From: Natroniella sulfidigena
GTDB taxonomy: Bacteria; Bacillota; Halanaerobiia; Halobacteroidales; Halobacteroidaceae
Direction of reading: 5' to 3'
Length of the DNA stretch: 64,000 nucleotides
Assembly (NCBI RefSeq): GCF_023223645.1
Contig: NZ_JALKBY010000002.1
Coordinates: forward strand, 1 to 64,000
The notes beneath the pieces were generated by a model that searched no databases, was not told the origin of the DNA, and worked only from the letters and a program-made list of their open reading frames with translations. The translations under genes were made by a program, and so were the position numbers. Each line of letters opens with the position of its first letter. Position 1 is the stretch's first letter. Shown piece by piece: positions 41,323 through 50,015 of this stretch.

Positions 41323-43235
41323 TAACGTAAGAAATCAACTAAAGTCGGTTGAATAATCCTCGCTCCTGTAGATAAGGAAGCTCGATAGACATTTTCACTC
41401 ATCTGTAAATTCATAATTGCTTCGGCAATATCGGTATCCTGATTCTCTGATAGCAATTGCTTGAATTTGATCTCATCGTCCTTCAACCGCTCTTTAGTCA
41501 AATCCAAGCGATTTTGCTTAGCTCCAGTCTCTGATCTGATCCGTAATAGATTATCAATCTGCTGATCTAAATTTCTGATTCGATCATTAGAGATCTTATG
41601 TAATTCACCCTCGCGTAAATTTCCTACTAATTCATCCAATTCATCAATGGTATCCTTTAAGAAACTACCATCCTGACTGATTCCTACCTCAACTCCTGCT
41701 GCAATCTCTCGGTTAATCTCATTTTGATCCCCTTGGTAAACCAATTCAAGCTGATCTCCATCTTGATTACTATCTAAGATTCCAGTAGTTACTGGCTCTT
41801 CAAATTCATATATTCCATCAGTTAAATCCTCATCTTCTAAAACTATATATTCATGACCATCTTTTGATAATGCTACTAACTCTCCACTTTCATCTTCCAA
41901 ACCGTAAGAACGACCGCTAACTTGCTCTAAGGTGATCCCATCTTGATCACCTGTAACTTTTACTCTACCATCAGTTAAAAACTGACCGAACTCAAATTCC
42001 TCACTATCATCAAAATAATCTTCATCAGTTATATCATTCATTTCATTTATATTATCATCATCTATATTAATCAATTTATCATTAATAATAGAATAATCTA
42101 TGCCATTTTTACTCTGCCCCACAACATCTTCATCTTCATTAGTTAAAACATAATTTCCATCATCAAGTTTGTTAACATCTAATTTTTCTCTATCCTCAGT
42201 TTCAAGCTGATCAAAAGAAGAATCTTCAACATCCGCAAAATAATCAGGATCTTCATCAGTTATATCATCTATTTCAGTTATATTATCATCAGCTATATTA
42301 ATCAATTCATCATTATCCATATCATTAATAATAGAATAATCTATGCCATTTTCGCTGTACCCCACAATATATCCATCTTGATCAGTTAGCACATAATTTT
42401 CATCATCTAGTTTGTTAACATCTAGTTTTTCTCCATCCTCAGTTTCAAGCTGATCAAAAGAAAAATCTTTAACATCCGCAAAATAATCAGGATCTTCATC
42501 AGTTATATCATCTATTGCAGTTATATCATCATCAGTTATATTAATCAGTTTATTCTTAATGATAGAGTATTCTATGCCATTTTCACTATGCCCCACAATA
42601 TCTCCATCTTCATTAGTGAGTACATACTGATCATCATCAAGTTTATTAACATCTAGTTCCTCTCCATTCTCAATTTCAAACTCACCTATATTCAAATTAG
42701 CACTATCAATCAAATTATTAAATTGAACCACTTCAAATTGACTATCACCAACCAAGTAATTATCAGTTTGATTTTCCGTACTAGTAACCTTCTCTTCAGG
42801 AAATGGTTTAGTCAAAGTCTGCTGACCTGCAAAGAGATAACGACCATTGTGATTAGTATTCGCAATCTCAATCAACCCTTCTCGCAACTGTTCCACTTCA
42901 TCAGCTACGGCATTGCGATCAGTATCACTCAAAGAACCATTTGCACCATAAAGAGCCTGTTCACGAACTCGATTGATGATCCCATTAGCACTATCTAATG
43001 CTTCATCAGTCGTCTCCACCCAGTTAATTGCTTGATCAATATTTCTAACATACTGCTCATTTCTCTTAATTGCACTCTTAAGATCCATACTTCTAACTAC
43101 ACCGACTGGATCATCTCCAGGTAAGCTAAACTTCTTACCCGTTGATAATTGATTATTATACTTATCCATTTGACGCATATTATTATTTAAGTTATTCAAT
43201 AAATTTTTAGACATCATCTGATTGGTAACTCGCAT
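41322..43235 (-). CDS. flgL: Flagellar hook-filament junction protein FlgL, repeat-expanded
   Basis: A 637-residue FlgL, about twice the usual 300. The N-domain (MRVTNQMMSKNLLNNLNNNM, STGKKFSLPGDDPVGVVRS, to about residue 180) and C-domain (about 520 to the end, ISNDRIRNLDQQIDNLLRIRSETGA) are normal. Between them are three tandem copies of a 75-81-residue unit (positions about 186-262, 263-343, 344-418; each with LDVNKLDD, YVLTNEDG, VGxSENGIDYSII and DDITDEDPDYF) and a diverged fourth. The unit is over 35 percent Asp plus Glu. FlgL joins the hook to the filament. The ATG follows GGAGGTCG. Confidence 0.93.
   Translation of the reverse strand: MRVTNQMMSKNLLNNLNNNMRQMDKYNNQLSTGKKFSLPGDDPVGVVRSMDLKSAIKRNEQYVRNIDQAINWVETTDEALDSANGIINRVREQALYGANGSLSDTDRNAVADEVEQLREGLIEIANTNHNGRYLFAGQQTLTKPFPEEKVTSTENQTDNYLVGDSQFEVVQFNNLIDSANLNIGEFEIENGEELDVNKLDDDQYVLTNEDGDIVGHSENGIEYSIIKNKLINITDDDITAIDDITDEDPDYFADVKDFSFDQLETEDGEKLDVNKLDDENYVLTDQDGYIVGYSENGIDYSIINDMDNDELINIADDNITEIDDITDEDPDYFADVEDSSFDQLETEDREKLDVNKLDDGNYVLTNEDEDVVGQSKNGIDYSIINDKLINIDDDNINEMNDITDEDYFDDSEEFEFGQFLTDGRVKVTGDQDGITLEQVSGRSYGLEDESGELVALSKDGHEYIVLEDEDLTDGIYEFEEPVTTGILDSNQDGDQLELVYQGDQNEINREIAAGVEVGISQDGSFLKDTIDELDELVGNLREGELHKISNDRIRNLDQQIDNLLRIRSETGAKQNRLDLTKERLKDDEIKFKQLLSENQDTDIAEAIMNLQMSENVYRASLSTGARIIQPTLVDFLR
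41982..42680 (-). repeat. In-frame tandem repeat of about 240 bp in flgL
   Basis: Three tandem copies at high nucleotide similarity (shared blocks such as GTTAACATCTAGTTTTTCTC on the plus strand). The copies stay in frame and differ by small insertions, which points to expansion by recombination or slippage. Confidence 0.85.
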
Positions 43236-43252
43236 CTAATCGACCTCCTCGC

Positions 43253-44653
43253 TTATCTGATCAGCCCATTAACTAAGACTTCCAACATTTCATTCATTGT
43301 AGAAACAACTTTGGCTGCTGAATTATAGCCATGTTGGAATTTAATCATCTCACTCATCTCTTCATCTAGAGAAACCCCTGAAATCTTCGTCCGTTGCTGT
43401 TCTAATTGGCTCATTACTTGATCTTGATTTTCAATCATTCGCTCTGCTCGTTGACTATCAACACCTACTTCAGAGACTATCGATTTATAAAAATCATTAA
43501 AATCAGCATTACCATCATCATAGATCTGTTCTGAAGCAATCTTAGACATCTCTAAAGCATTATTTCCATCACCAACAGCTCCATCAGCACTAGCAGCAAT
43601 CTTATTCAAACCATCTTCTGCCTGAATCTCTTCACTGACCTGAATATCACCAGCAGTATTACCACTAAAAAAATCAACCCCTGTACTTCCATCTAACCCA
43701 TAGCCATCACCATGAATTTGATTCATCTCTTTTACTAATCCACTCGCTAGTTTATCTAATTCACCTTGATATTTGACCATCTCTTCATCACGTACTTCTA
43801 ATAGACCTTGTATTTCACCAGTTTGAAATTGAGCAGGATTTCCTGTATTCTTCCATCTAATCTCACTCTGGGTGACATCATCATCATCAACTTCAAATTC
43901 CATCTCATTTGCTTGATCACCCCAAACTAACTTACTCCCTCCAATACTGACCATCACATTATTTTCAGCATCCTCTTTAGTATGTACATTTGTAATCTTA
44001 GATAACCCTTCAATTAAATGATCCCGTTCATCACGTAAATCATTAGCTTTTTGACCACTGGATTCAATACTTCGAATCTCCTGATTCAAATCAGCAATCC
44101 GTTCTCCATAAGAGTTGATCTCATCAACCTTATTTCCAATTCGTGAATTAACTGAACGTTGATACTCATCAAGCTGTTGATCATAATGATTGAAGGTGTC
44201 AGTCAAGACCATCGATTTTTGTCTAACTGTAGCCCGAACTGCTTTACTCTCCGGCTCACCACTCAACTCTTGTAATGAATTCCAAAATTCATCTGCTGCC
44301 TCTTGTAATCCTTGCTCAGATGGTTCACTAAGGATCATCTCCACCTCTTCTAATCCTTCCTGCTTCATTTCCCAATATCCACTACTACCTGACTCTTGTC
44401 TAATTCTCTCATCAATAAATTGATCTCTAGCTCGTTCAATACTAGCGATCTCAACACCTGTTCCTTGTTGGCCAACACTCCCCCCCGAATCCATACCTGG
44501 TATTGTATGAGGACGAGTAGCCTTCTGAACAGCATTTTGCCGACTATATGCTTCATTATTGGCATTAGCTATATTATGACCGGTTACTTCCAATGACTTT
44601 TGATTCGTCTGTAGTGCTCTTTTTCCTAGCTCAATCCCACCAAATGTAGACAT
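43253..44653 (-). CDS. flgK: Flagellar hook-associated protein FlgK
   Basis: A 466-residue FlgK. The N-terminus STFGGIELGKRALQTNQKSLEVTGHNIANANNEAYSRQ is the flagellar rod/hook signature (shown as two blocks: ALQTNQKSLEVTGHNIAN and NEAYSRQ); the C-terminus GVSLDEEMSEMIKFQHGYNSAAKV with TMNEMLEVLVNGL is the FlgK family end. It forms the first junction zone between hook and filament. The ATG follows GAGGGAGG. It lies 17 bp before flgL, so the two are cotranscribed. Confidence 0.95.
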   Translation of the reverse strand: MSTFGGIELGKRALQTNQKSLEVTGHNIANANNEAYSRQNAVQKATRPHTIPGMDSGGSVGQQGTGVEIASIERARDQFIDERIRQESGSSGYWEMKQEGLEEVEMILSEPSEQGLQEAADEFWNSLQELSGEPESKAVRATVRQKSMVLTDTFNHYDQQLDEYQRSVNSRIGNKVDEINSYGERIADLNQEIRSIESSGQKANDLRDERDHLIEGLSKITNVHTKEDAENNVMVSIGGSKLVWGDQANEMEFEVDDDDVTQSEIRWKNTGNPAQFQTGEIQGLLEVRDEEMVKYQGELDKLASGLVKEMNQIHGDGYGLDGSTGVDFFSGNTAGDIQVSEEIQAEDGLNKIAASADGAVGDGNNALEMSKIASEQIYDDGNADFNDFYKSIVSEVGVDSQRAERMIENQDQVMSQLEQQRTKISGVSLDEEMSEMIKFQHGYNSAAKVVSTMNEMLEVLVNGLIR

Positions 44654-44689
44654 TCCATTACCTCCCTCTATAGAATTAACAATTTATAT

Positions 44690-44876
44690 AGTGTGAGTGT
44701 GAGTGATGTGTGTGAGCAAAAGAAAAACCCTAGCCCTTAAGGTTTTGACCTCACTCACACTCACACACATAACTGACACAATTAATCTTTTAACTATTCA
44801 CTATTAATTGCTCTTCTTATACTCTTGACTTAGTGTTTTTAACTGTCAACTATCAATTATCAACTATCAACTGCTT
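44690..44876. repeat. GTGTGAG-family hairpin repeat with trailing TCAATTA arm
   Basis: Left arm GTGTGAGTGTGAGTGATG; core AAAACCCTAGCCCTT and GGTTTTGACC; right arm CACTCACACTCACACAC; then AACTATCAATTATC units up to flgN. A hybrid of two families, as at 5736. Confidence 0.85.
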
Positions 44877-44878
44877 TG

Positions 44879-45349
44879 TCAGGCTTTCTGATTAATCACT
44901 GTTGTTTGGCCCTGCTGACGATCAGCATCAGCCCCACGCTTATTATAGGTGCCTTTCCCTTGATTATTAGTCAAAATATTGAGATTAATATTCGTTAAAT
45001 ATAATGCGTCCTTGAGCAGTTGCTCATTAGTCTTATTTAAGTAAGCCAACTCCTCAATCACTCCAAACATTCTCTTCCTCAGCTTGCTCAGTTGCTCTCG
45101 ATACGGCTGCCCTACTTCTGCAATCAAATCTGTCATCTTTTTATTCTGAACTAGGTTGGCTCGAGCTCCTTCTAATTTTTCCAAATCAGCCAGATAACCT
45201 TCCTCTTCCCTAACAATCTCTTCTAATACTTCAACCTCTTCATTAATAATCGCACCCTGCTTCTTCTCACCTAATTCCAGTAAATTCTGATTCAGTTGAT
45301 ATTCAGCTTGTAAGATTTTAACTAATTTCTGTAATTGGGCTTCTGTCAC
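44879..45349 (-). CDS. flgN: Flagellar export chaperone FlgN
   Basis: A 156-residue helical protein of the FlgN family (YQLNQNLLELGEKKQGAIINE, LVKILQAE). FlgN binds FlgK and FlgL and delivers them to the export gate. The GTG at 45349 is chosen because AAAGGAG lies eight bases before; a GTG three codons upstream overlaps that site. It is encoded directly before flgK, the usual position. Confidence 0.85.
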   Translation of the reverse strand: MTEAQLQKLVKILQAEYQLNQNLLELGEKKQGAIINEEVEVLEEIVREEEGYLADLEKLEGARANLVQNKKMTDLIAEVGQPYREQLSKLRKRMFGVIEELAYLNKTNEQLLKDALYLTNINLNILTNNQGKGTYNKRGADADRQQGQTTVINQKA

Positions 45350-45693
45350 TAAGGTCACTCCTTTATATAAATTTACTAATGTACAATAACCAATTTACAA
45401 TTAAAAAATACTCTTTTTCATAATCATCTAACTTTAAAGCTTTATTAAGTCTTGCTGCTATTCCCAAATCCCGCTACAGGTTAAAACTTGTAGCTCTATC
45501 TTTTAAATGGTTGATTTAAACTTAAACTCAACCTTAACCTCAGACTTTATAGCTGTTTTTATTAGTGCTAATTCGTGTGATTCGTGGTTACCGCCTTTGA
45601 GCTTTTGATCTTTAACTATTATCTATTATTTATTCACTGCTTTTTAGATTTTGATCTCCCAATTGTACATTGTTCATTGTCAATTGTTCATTG
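45350..45693. other. 344-bp gap between flgM and flgN
   Basis: It contains a palindrome CTACAGGTTAAAACTTGTAG (45474-45493), AACTTAAACTCAACCTTAACC hexamer units, a CGTGTGATTCGTGG stretch and a right arm of AATTGTACATTG units ending at flgM. No open frame with a ribosome site. Confidence 0.6.
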
Positions 45694-45712
45694 TCAATTG
45701 TTCATTATACCG
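45655..45712. repeat. TCAATTG-family heptamer array at the flgM 3' end
   Basis: Units TTGTACATTG, TTCATTG, TCAATTG. On the minus strand the array supplies the final Asn codons and the TGA stop of flgM. Confidence 0.7.
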
Positions 45713-45987
45713 TCTAGCATCTTCTCCGCTATAGCTTCGCCATCAACATTATAAGTCCCTGCCTGAACTTCTGCTTTTATCCTGTCAATTTTCTCCTGCC
45801 GTTCTGGAGAATCAACCTCTTCAGTCAACTCTTGCTCTACCTTCTGTAACTGCAAAGCCTCCTTGGATAAAGAAACCCGATCCTTCTTCTGTTTTACCCC
45901 TGCATCCTTATCCCGCTTGTCCTGTTGCTTATTATACTTGTTAAAAACCCGGGCCAACTTCGCTTGTTGGTTCTGATCAATTTTCAT
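45694..45987 (-). CDS. flgM: Anti-sigma factor FlgM
   Basis: A 97-residue FlgM. The disordered N-terminus (KIDQNQQAKLARVFNKYNKQQ) leads to the sigma-binding C-terminal half (DRVSLSKEALQLQKVEQEL, ERQEKIDRIKAEVQAGTYNVDGEAIAEKMLD). FlgM holds sigma-D inactive until it is exported through a finished hook. The final residues and stop lie in a repeat array. A weak sigma-D promoter lies about 130 bp upstream. It stands between yvyF and flgN as in Bacillus. Confidence 0.92.
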   Translation of the reverse strand: MKIDQNQQAKLARVFNKYNKQQDKRDKDAGVKQKKDRVSLSKEALQLQKVEQELTEEVDSPERQEKIDRIKAEVQAGTYNVDGEAIAEKMLDGIMNN

Positions 45988-46007
45988 CCTACCACCACCT
46001 TTGATTA

Positions 46008-46115
46008 GTAACTAGTAATTTGTAACTAGTTATTAGTAAAATCAAAACCACTGTTAAATAACTCTAGTATTTTGGTTTCTTTTTTCTAATCACCAATCAC
46101 CAATCACTAGTCACT
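46008..46115. repeat. ACTAGTT-family hairpin repeat
   Basis: Left arm AGTAACTAGTAATTTG, TAACTAGTTATTAG; core AAAATCAAAACC and TTTTGGTTTC; right arm TAATCACCAATCACC, ACTAGTCACTAAC. A full copy upstream of flgM. Confidence 0.85.
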
Positions 46116-46119
46116 AACT

Positions 46120-46146
46120 TTATCGTTATTTCCCTAACTTTAATTA
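46120..46146 (-). promoter_or_regulatory. Possible sigma-D promoter ahead of flgM
   Basis: The minus strand has TAAT, 15 bases, AACGATAA, a fair match to TAAA-N15-GCCGATAA. It lies just downstream of the yvyF terminator, where a new start would be needed. Confidence 0.4.
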
Positions 46147-46164
46147 ATCTCTATCTCAAACAAT

Positions 46165-46220
46165 AAAAAAGGCTTAAGGAAGATTAACTAACTGATAAAC
46201 AGTTATCCTACCTTAAACCC
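46165..46220 (-). terminator. Terminator after yvyF
   Basis: The minus strand has GGTTTAAGGTAGGATAACTG and CAGTTAGTTAATCTTCCTTA with short mismatches, then GCC and six T residues. Confidence 0.8.
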
Positions 46221-46235
46221 CTCTCACAAAGGCTA

Positions 46236-46646
46236 TTATTTTTTCCCACGTCGATTCCTAGTAAACATCGCACTACCTTTCTTCTTTTCTTTCTTCTTTT
46301 TCTTCGGCTTACTCTTAGCTTTGGAAAAGCCATCCTTTAAAGCATCTCGACAACTCTTACAAAATCGCCCACTTGAGATTGGTGCTCCACAGCGATCACA
46401 ATCAATAGATAGCTCTAACTCTCCTATCTGATCAAAGCGACCTTGCTTCACAAACTCACGAATCAACTCTTTTTCGACATCAGTATCTTGATGAACTTGC
46501 TCTATTGTCGCTCCAGGATTATCCCATAAGTAATCCCTGACAAGCTTAAACTTCTCTTCTTCTTTTCTTCGACAATCAGGACACCTCTTCTCCTTCCGCA
46601 CAGGAGCAAAGATCTGCTTACAGTCCTTACACTTCTGGATTCCCAT
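46236..46646 (-). CDS. yvyF: YvyF-type flagellar operon protein
   Basis: A 136-residue protein with two zinc-binding Cys sets (CKDCKQIF with CPDCRRK, and CDRCGAPI with CKSCRDAL) flanking a small winged-helix-like segment (VRDYLWDNPGATIEQVHQDTDV). The tail is Lys-rich. It matches TIGR03826 (YvyF), of unknown detailed role, encoded between comFC and flgM in Bacillus as here. The ATG follows GGGGGTGCTGAA. Confidence 0.9.
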   Translation of the reverse strand: MGIQKCKDCKQIFAPVRKEKRCPDCRRKEEEKFKLVRDYLWDNPGATIEQVHQDTDVEKELIREFVKQGRFDQIGELELSIDCDRCGAPISSGRFCKSCRDALKDGFSKAKSKPKKKKKEKKKGSAMFTRNRRGKK

Positions 46647-46659
46647 TTCAGCACCCCCA

Positions 46660-46835
46660 AATTCAATTGATAATTAAGAATTGATAATTGATAGTTAAAT
46701 TCAAAAAAACTAAAACCTTTCAGCTTTCAATATCTCTTTCTAATTGAGAGCAATAGTAATTAGCAACTATTAATTTATGATTAGTTAAATGCTCTAAAAC
46801 CTAATTACTAATTACCAGTAACTAGTTACTAATAT
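46660..46835. repeat. TCAATTA arm plus ACTAGTT arm repeats
   Basis: AATTGATAATTAAGAATTG and TGATAGTTAAATTCAAAA form a left arm, AAAACCTTTCAGC the core; AATTACTAATTACCAGTAAC the right end. Two families meet in one gap. Confidence 0.75.
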
Positions 46836-46863
46836 TATTCTTCATTACCAAGAAAATTCCTTG

Positions 46864-47586
46864 TTATCTGACAAAATCTTTTCCAGTGGCCAGTGTAATT
46901 ACCTTAACATCTTCCGCTCCTGCTTCCAGTAATAGTTTACTGGCTTCATTGACCGTTGCTCCCGTAGTGAAGATATCATCAACCAGTAATATCCTCTGCC
47001 CTCTGATCAACTGCTGATTCTCCACTCTGAACTTACCCGCTAGATTCTGCAATCGCTCCTGCCGGGCCAACTCACTCTGCCGAGCAGTATCTGCCACTCT
47101 AGCCAGCAGTGACTTAATCGGCAATCTAAGCTCACTATTTAATTGCTTAGCCAACAGATAAGCCTGATTAAACCCCCGCTCCTCCAATCGTTGCTTGTGA
47201 ATAGGAATATATGTTACCAGATCTAACTGATTAAGCTGATAATAATACTCAGCATATTTTGCTAATAAACTTCCAAGTGGCTGAGCTAACTGCTGTTGCT
47301 TATCATACTTGAACTGTTTGATATATTCCTTCAATCCCTTATTATAGAGCCCAATCGCCCGGGCCTGACTGAAAAAACGCTCCTGCTCCCTACAATCAAG
47401 GCATATTTTATTTTTAGTTAACTTCCCACACTTGACACAGTAATCAGCACCGATAAATTCAATCTCATCGATACATTCTGAACAAAGACCGATCTCACTA
47501 CTGCTAAACTCCCGCCCACAAGCTGGACAACTTGGCCAGGCGGGGTATAGAATATCTAGGATGAAATTGTAGATTCTCGATAGCAT
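46864..47586 (-). CDS. comFC: ComF family protein (ComFC type)
   Basis: A 240-residue competence-related phosphoribosyltransferase-like protein. Two zinc pairs (CPACGREF with CSECIDEI, and CVKCGKLT with CLDCREQ) precede the PRTase motif LLVDDIFTTGATVNEA. It is required for DNA uptake in transformable Firmicutes; its biochemical role is not settled. The ATG at 47586 has GAGGTGATA upstream. It lies downstream of comFA and upstream of yvyF, as in Bacillus but without comFB. Confidence 0.93.
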   Translation of the reverse strand: MLSRIYNFILDILYPAWPSCPACGREFSSSEIGLCSECIDEIEFIGADYCVKCGKLTKNKICLDCREQERFFSQARAIGLYNKGLKEYIKQFKYDKQQQLAQPLGSLLAKYAEYYYQLNQLDLVTYIPIHKQRLEERGFNQAYLLAKQLNSELRLPIKSLLARVADTARQSELARQERLQNLAGKFRVENQQLIRGQRILLVDDIFTTGATVNEASKLLLEAGAEDVKVITLATGKDFVR

Positions 47587-47599
47587 CTTATCACCTCGC

Positions 47600-47850
47600 A
47601 TCAATAGTGTACAGTGTACAATTTACAGTTTACAGTTAAAAACCTGAATTGATAGTAGATATGGTTTCTATGGGTTTCACAAACAGTCTGTTTTTTAGAC
47701 TGAAAAGTTCAAAATCTAATCCTTTTAATACCTTTTCTTATTCCCTATTTTTTATTAGTGCTCATTTGGGTTCATTCGTGGTTCACCGAATTTGATTTTA
47801 AGGTTTTGATCTTTAACTGTCAACTGTTCACTGTCAACCGTCAACTGAAT
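47600..47850. repeat. ACTGTAA-family hairpin repeat
   Basis: Left arm GTGTACAGTGTACAATTTAC; a small inner hairpin (CAGTCTG with CAGACTG-like text); core AAAAACC and GGTTTTGATC; right arm AACTGTCAACTGTTCACTG. The last right-arm units fall within the comFA stop region. Confidence 0.8.
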
Positions 47851-49678
47851 TTAAGTATCCTTTCCCCCTCGCATCCTGATTCAACTCACAGATCATATCC
47901 CTCGCTAGCTCCATCTCATCACTGATCTTATTCCCGATAAACCAGACCCTCCCTTCAGGATAAGTAAGCGACCTCCCTGACCTACCAGCCATCTGAATCA
48001 GAGTCTGATGATTAAAGATATAGTCCCAATCAGCAAATAAAACCAGAACATTGGCCTTCTCCACCGTTACACCCCGCTCCATAATCGTCGTTGACACCAA
48101 AATTGGATAATCCCCTGCCAAAAATCCTTCCCGCTTCTCTTCCCGAGATTGATCCTGAGAATGGCTACCTTGTACCCAACTGACCCCATTGACCTCTGGG
48201 AACTGATCTCGTAAATACTGAACAACAAGCTCCACTAAATCCCTACTTGGAACGAAGAGAAAGACCTGAGCTCCATCTCCCTCAACCGATAACCACAACT
48301 TGTCCAAGACAAGCTGGGCCAACTCTACAGTCCCCTGATCCTGATCATACTCCAGCTCTGCCCTCAACAATTCAGGCTCTGGAAGTGGATACCCATGATA
48401 CCTAGCCGATAGCTTGATCAACTTCGATTTTCCCTCTTCTAATTCTGCAAACTCCTCTGGCCCAGGAGTAGCAGTCATATAGATAACTTGCCCTTCATCC
48501 TTTCTCGCTTCTTGGAGTACCCGCTTTAAGATCTCACTTCCTTGATAAGGAAAGGCATCCATCTCATCTAAGATGATCAGATCAAAAGCTTGATAATACC
48601 GCAAGACCTGATGGGTCGTGGCAATTACTAATTCTGCCTGCTGATAGCGTTCATCACTCCCGCCATAGAGTGCCTTAATGCTGACTTCAGGGAATGCCTC
48701 CCGTAATCTTTCTGCCAACTCAACGACCACATCCCGGCGAGGAATTGCAAATAGAACCTGTCTGCCTTGATTCAATAATTCGGCAATAACAGCAAAGGTC
48801 ACCTCTGTCTTACCGGCTCCACAGACTGCCCAAACTAATGCTTGCTGATAATCCTGATATGTAAATTGAACCAACTGATCAGAGACATCTTGCTGTAGTG
48901 CTGTCAACTCAAATTCCAGCTCAGGCTCAATAAACTTTAAAATCGATTCATTCTTAACCGCTGGGATTAGATACAACGACCGACACAGTCTAGCCTCCCC
49001 CATCATCAGACAATCCTGACAATGATAATCTACACCTTCACAATAGCCACACTCGATCTCTACCACTTCCGTGCTTCCACAGCGTTGGCAAGTGATCGAA
49101 CTAGCTCGATACTTAATTGCTGGTACAATCTCCAACCGACCTATCAATTTTAGATATAATAAAACCTTACTTAAATTGCTAACTACTAACTTATTACCTC
49201 TTATCAATTGTCTAATCTCACTATAATATAACTTCTGCCCCGCCACCAGCTGATAGACCTGTTCAAACTCCACTGCCCGAGGAAAAGAGGTAGCCAAGAT
49301 CTCTTGGTGAGCTACCTCCTCTTTAGTAACTTTAGTTACCAGTTTGAACTTCCTTAACACCTCTACTATCTCTGCTCTTTTATCTTCAACTACCTTAGCC
49401 AACGGGTCAAAATCTAGGAAGAAATTAAACAATCCTCCCGCTACCAACCTACCATCAAAGTTGGCCCCGCTTCGTTCCTGACTGGTAGTTATCTTCTGAT
49501 ATAGATACTCTGCTACTCCCCAATCCAACTCCTCTGTCAACAGAAATAACTTACAGTCCTGATCTATAACCCCCTGCTGTAGATAATACTTAGCATCCAA
49601 CTCAGGTAAGGTAGATAGACCAAGTAGATATTTAGTCTGATCTGCTAAGAGATAAATTATTGGGCGTTGTTGCTCCAT
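47834..49678 (-). CDS. comFA: DNA uptake helicase ComFA
   Basis: A 614-residue superfamily 2 helicase. A zinc finger (CQRCGSTEV with CGYCEGVDYHC) precedes the motor with Walker A AVCGAGKTE, Walker B LDEMDAF, YMTATPGPEEF, and motifs V/VI VSTTIMERGVTVEKANV and QMAGRSGRS. ComFA pulls transforming DNA inside in natural competence. The N-terminal 200 residues are an acidic extension of moderate conservation. The ATG follows GAGGTGGTGGG. It leads the com-flagellar cluster. Confidence 0.93.
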   Translation of the reverse strand: MEQQRPIIYLLADQTKYLLGLSTLPELDAKYYLQQGVIDQDCKLFLLTEELDWGVAEYLYQKITTSQERSGANFDGRLVAGGLFNFFLDFDPLAKVVEDKRAEIVEVLRKFKLVTKVTKEEVAHQEILATSFPRAVEFEQVYQLVAGQKLYYSEIRQLIRGNKLVVSNLSKVLLYLKLIGRLEIVPAIKYRASSITCQRCGSTEVVEIECGYCEGVDYHCQDCLMMGEARLCRSLYLIPAVKNESILKFIEPELEFELTALQQDVSDQLVQFTYQDYQQALVWAVCGAGKTEVTFAVIAELLNQGRQVLFAIPRRDVVVELAERLREAFPEVSIKALYGGSDERYQQAELVIATTHQVLRYYQAFDLIILDEMDAFPYQGSEILKRVLQEARKDEGQVIYMTATPGPEEFAELEEGKSKLIKLSARYHGYPLPEPELLRAELEYDQDQGTVELAQLVLDKLWLSVEGDGAQVFLFVPSRDLVELVVQYLRDQFPEVNGVSWVQGSHSQDQSREEKREGFLAGDYPILVSTTIMERGVTVEKANVLVLFADWDYIFNHQTLIQMAGRSGRSLTYPEGRVWFIGNKISDEMELARDMICELNQDARGKGYLNSVDG

Positions 49679-50015
49679 CCCACCACCTCATTTACATTTA
49701 TTTACAGTTATCTATATTTTACTATTTTGTTTCTGAGATGTCAATGGTTGCTAGTGATTAGTGACTAGTGATTGGTGCTTAGTGATTGGGAAAGAGCAAA
49801 GATTAAGTTTGTTGATATAAAGTGTAACTTCAATTGATAATTGATAGTTTAAAATTGATAGTTAAAAACCTTCAAAACCTTTGAATTTATGAGCTTGATC
49901 TTCAACTCTCAATTATCAATTATCAACTATCAATTGTTACCTTCCAAATGCAAAAAGAGCACGATATATCGTGCCCCTTTTATAGGATCCCCCTAGCAAT
50001 TTAATTCTATAAAGC
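49679..50015. repeat. 337-bp gap with ACTAGTT arm and TCAATTG hairpin repeats
   Basis: 49738-49795 holds GTTGCTAGTGATTAGTG, ACTAGTGATTGGTG units. 49830-49940 holds a full TTGATAATTGATAG hairpin with core AAAAACC, CAAAACC and a CTCAATTATCAATTATC right arm. The aspA terminator follows at 49951. Confidence 0.8.
49951..49984 (-). terminator. Terminator after aspA
   Basis: The minus strand has AAAGGGGCACGATATATCGTGCTC followed by five T residues; stem GGCACGAT/ATCGTGCT. It begins about 32 bp past the stop. Confidence 0.85.

Noticed and set aside
41982-42680. FlgL repeats as an assembly artefact
   Set aside because: The copies differ from each other at many positions and keep the reading frame, unlike a duplicated read.
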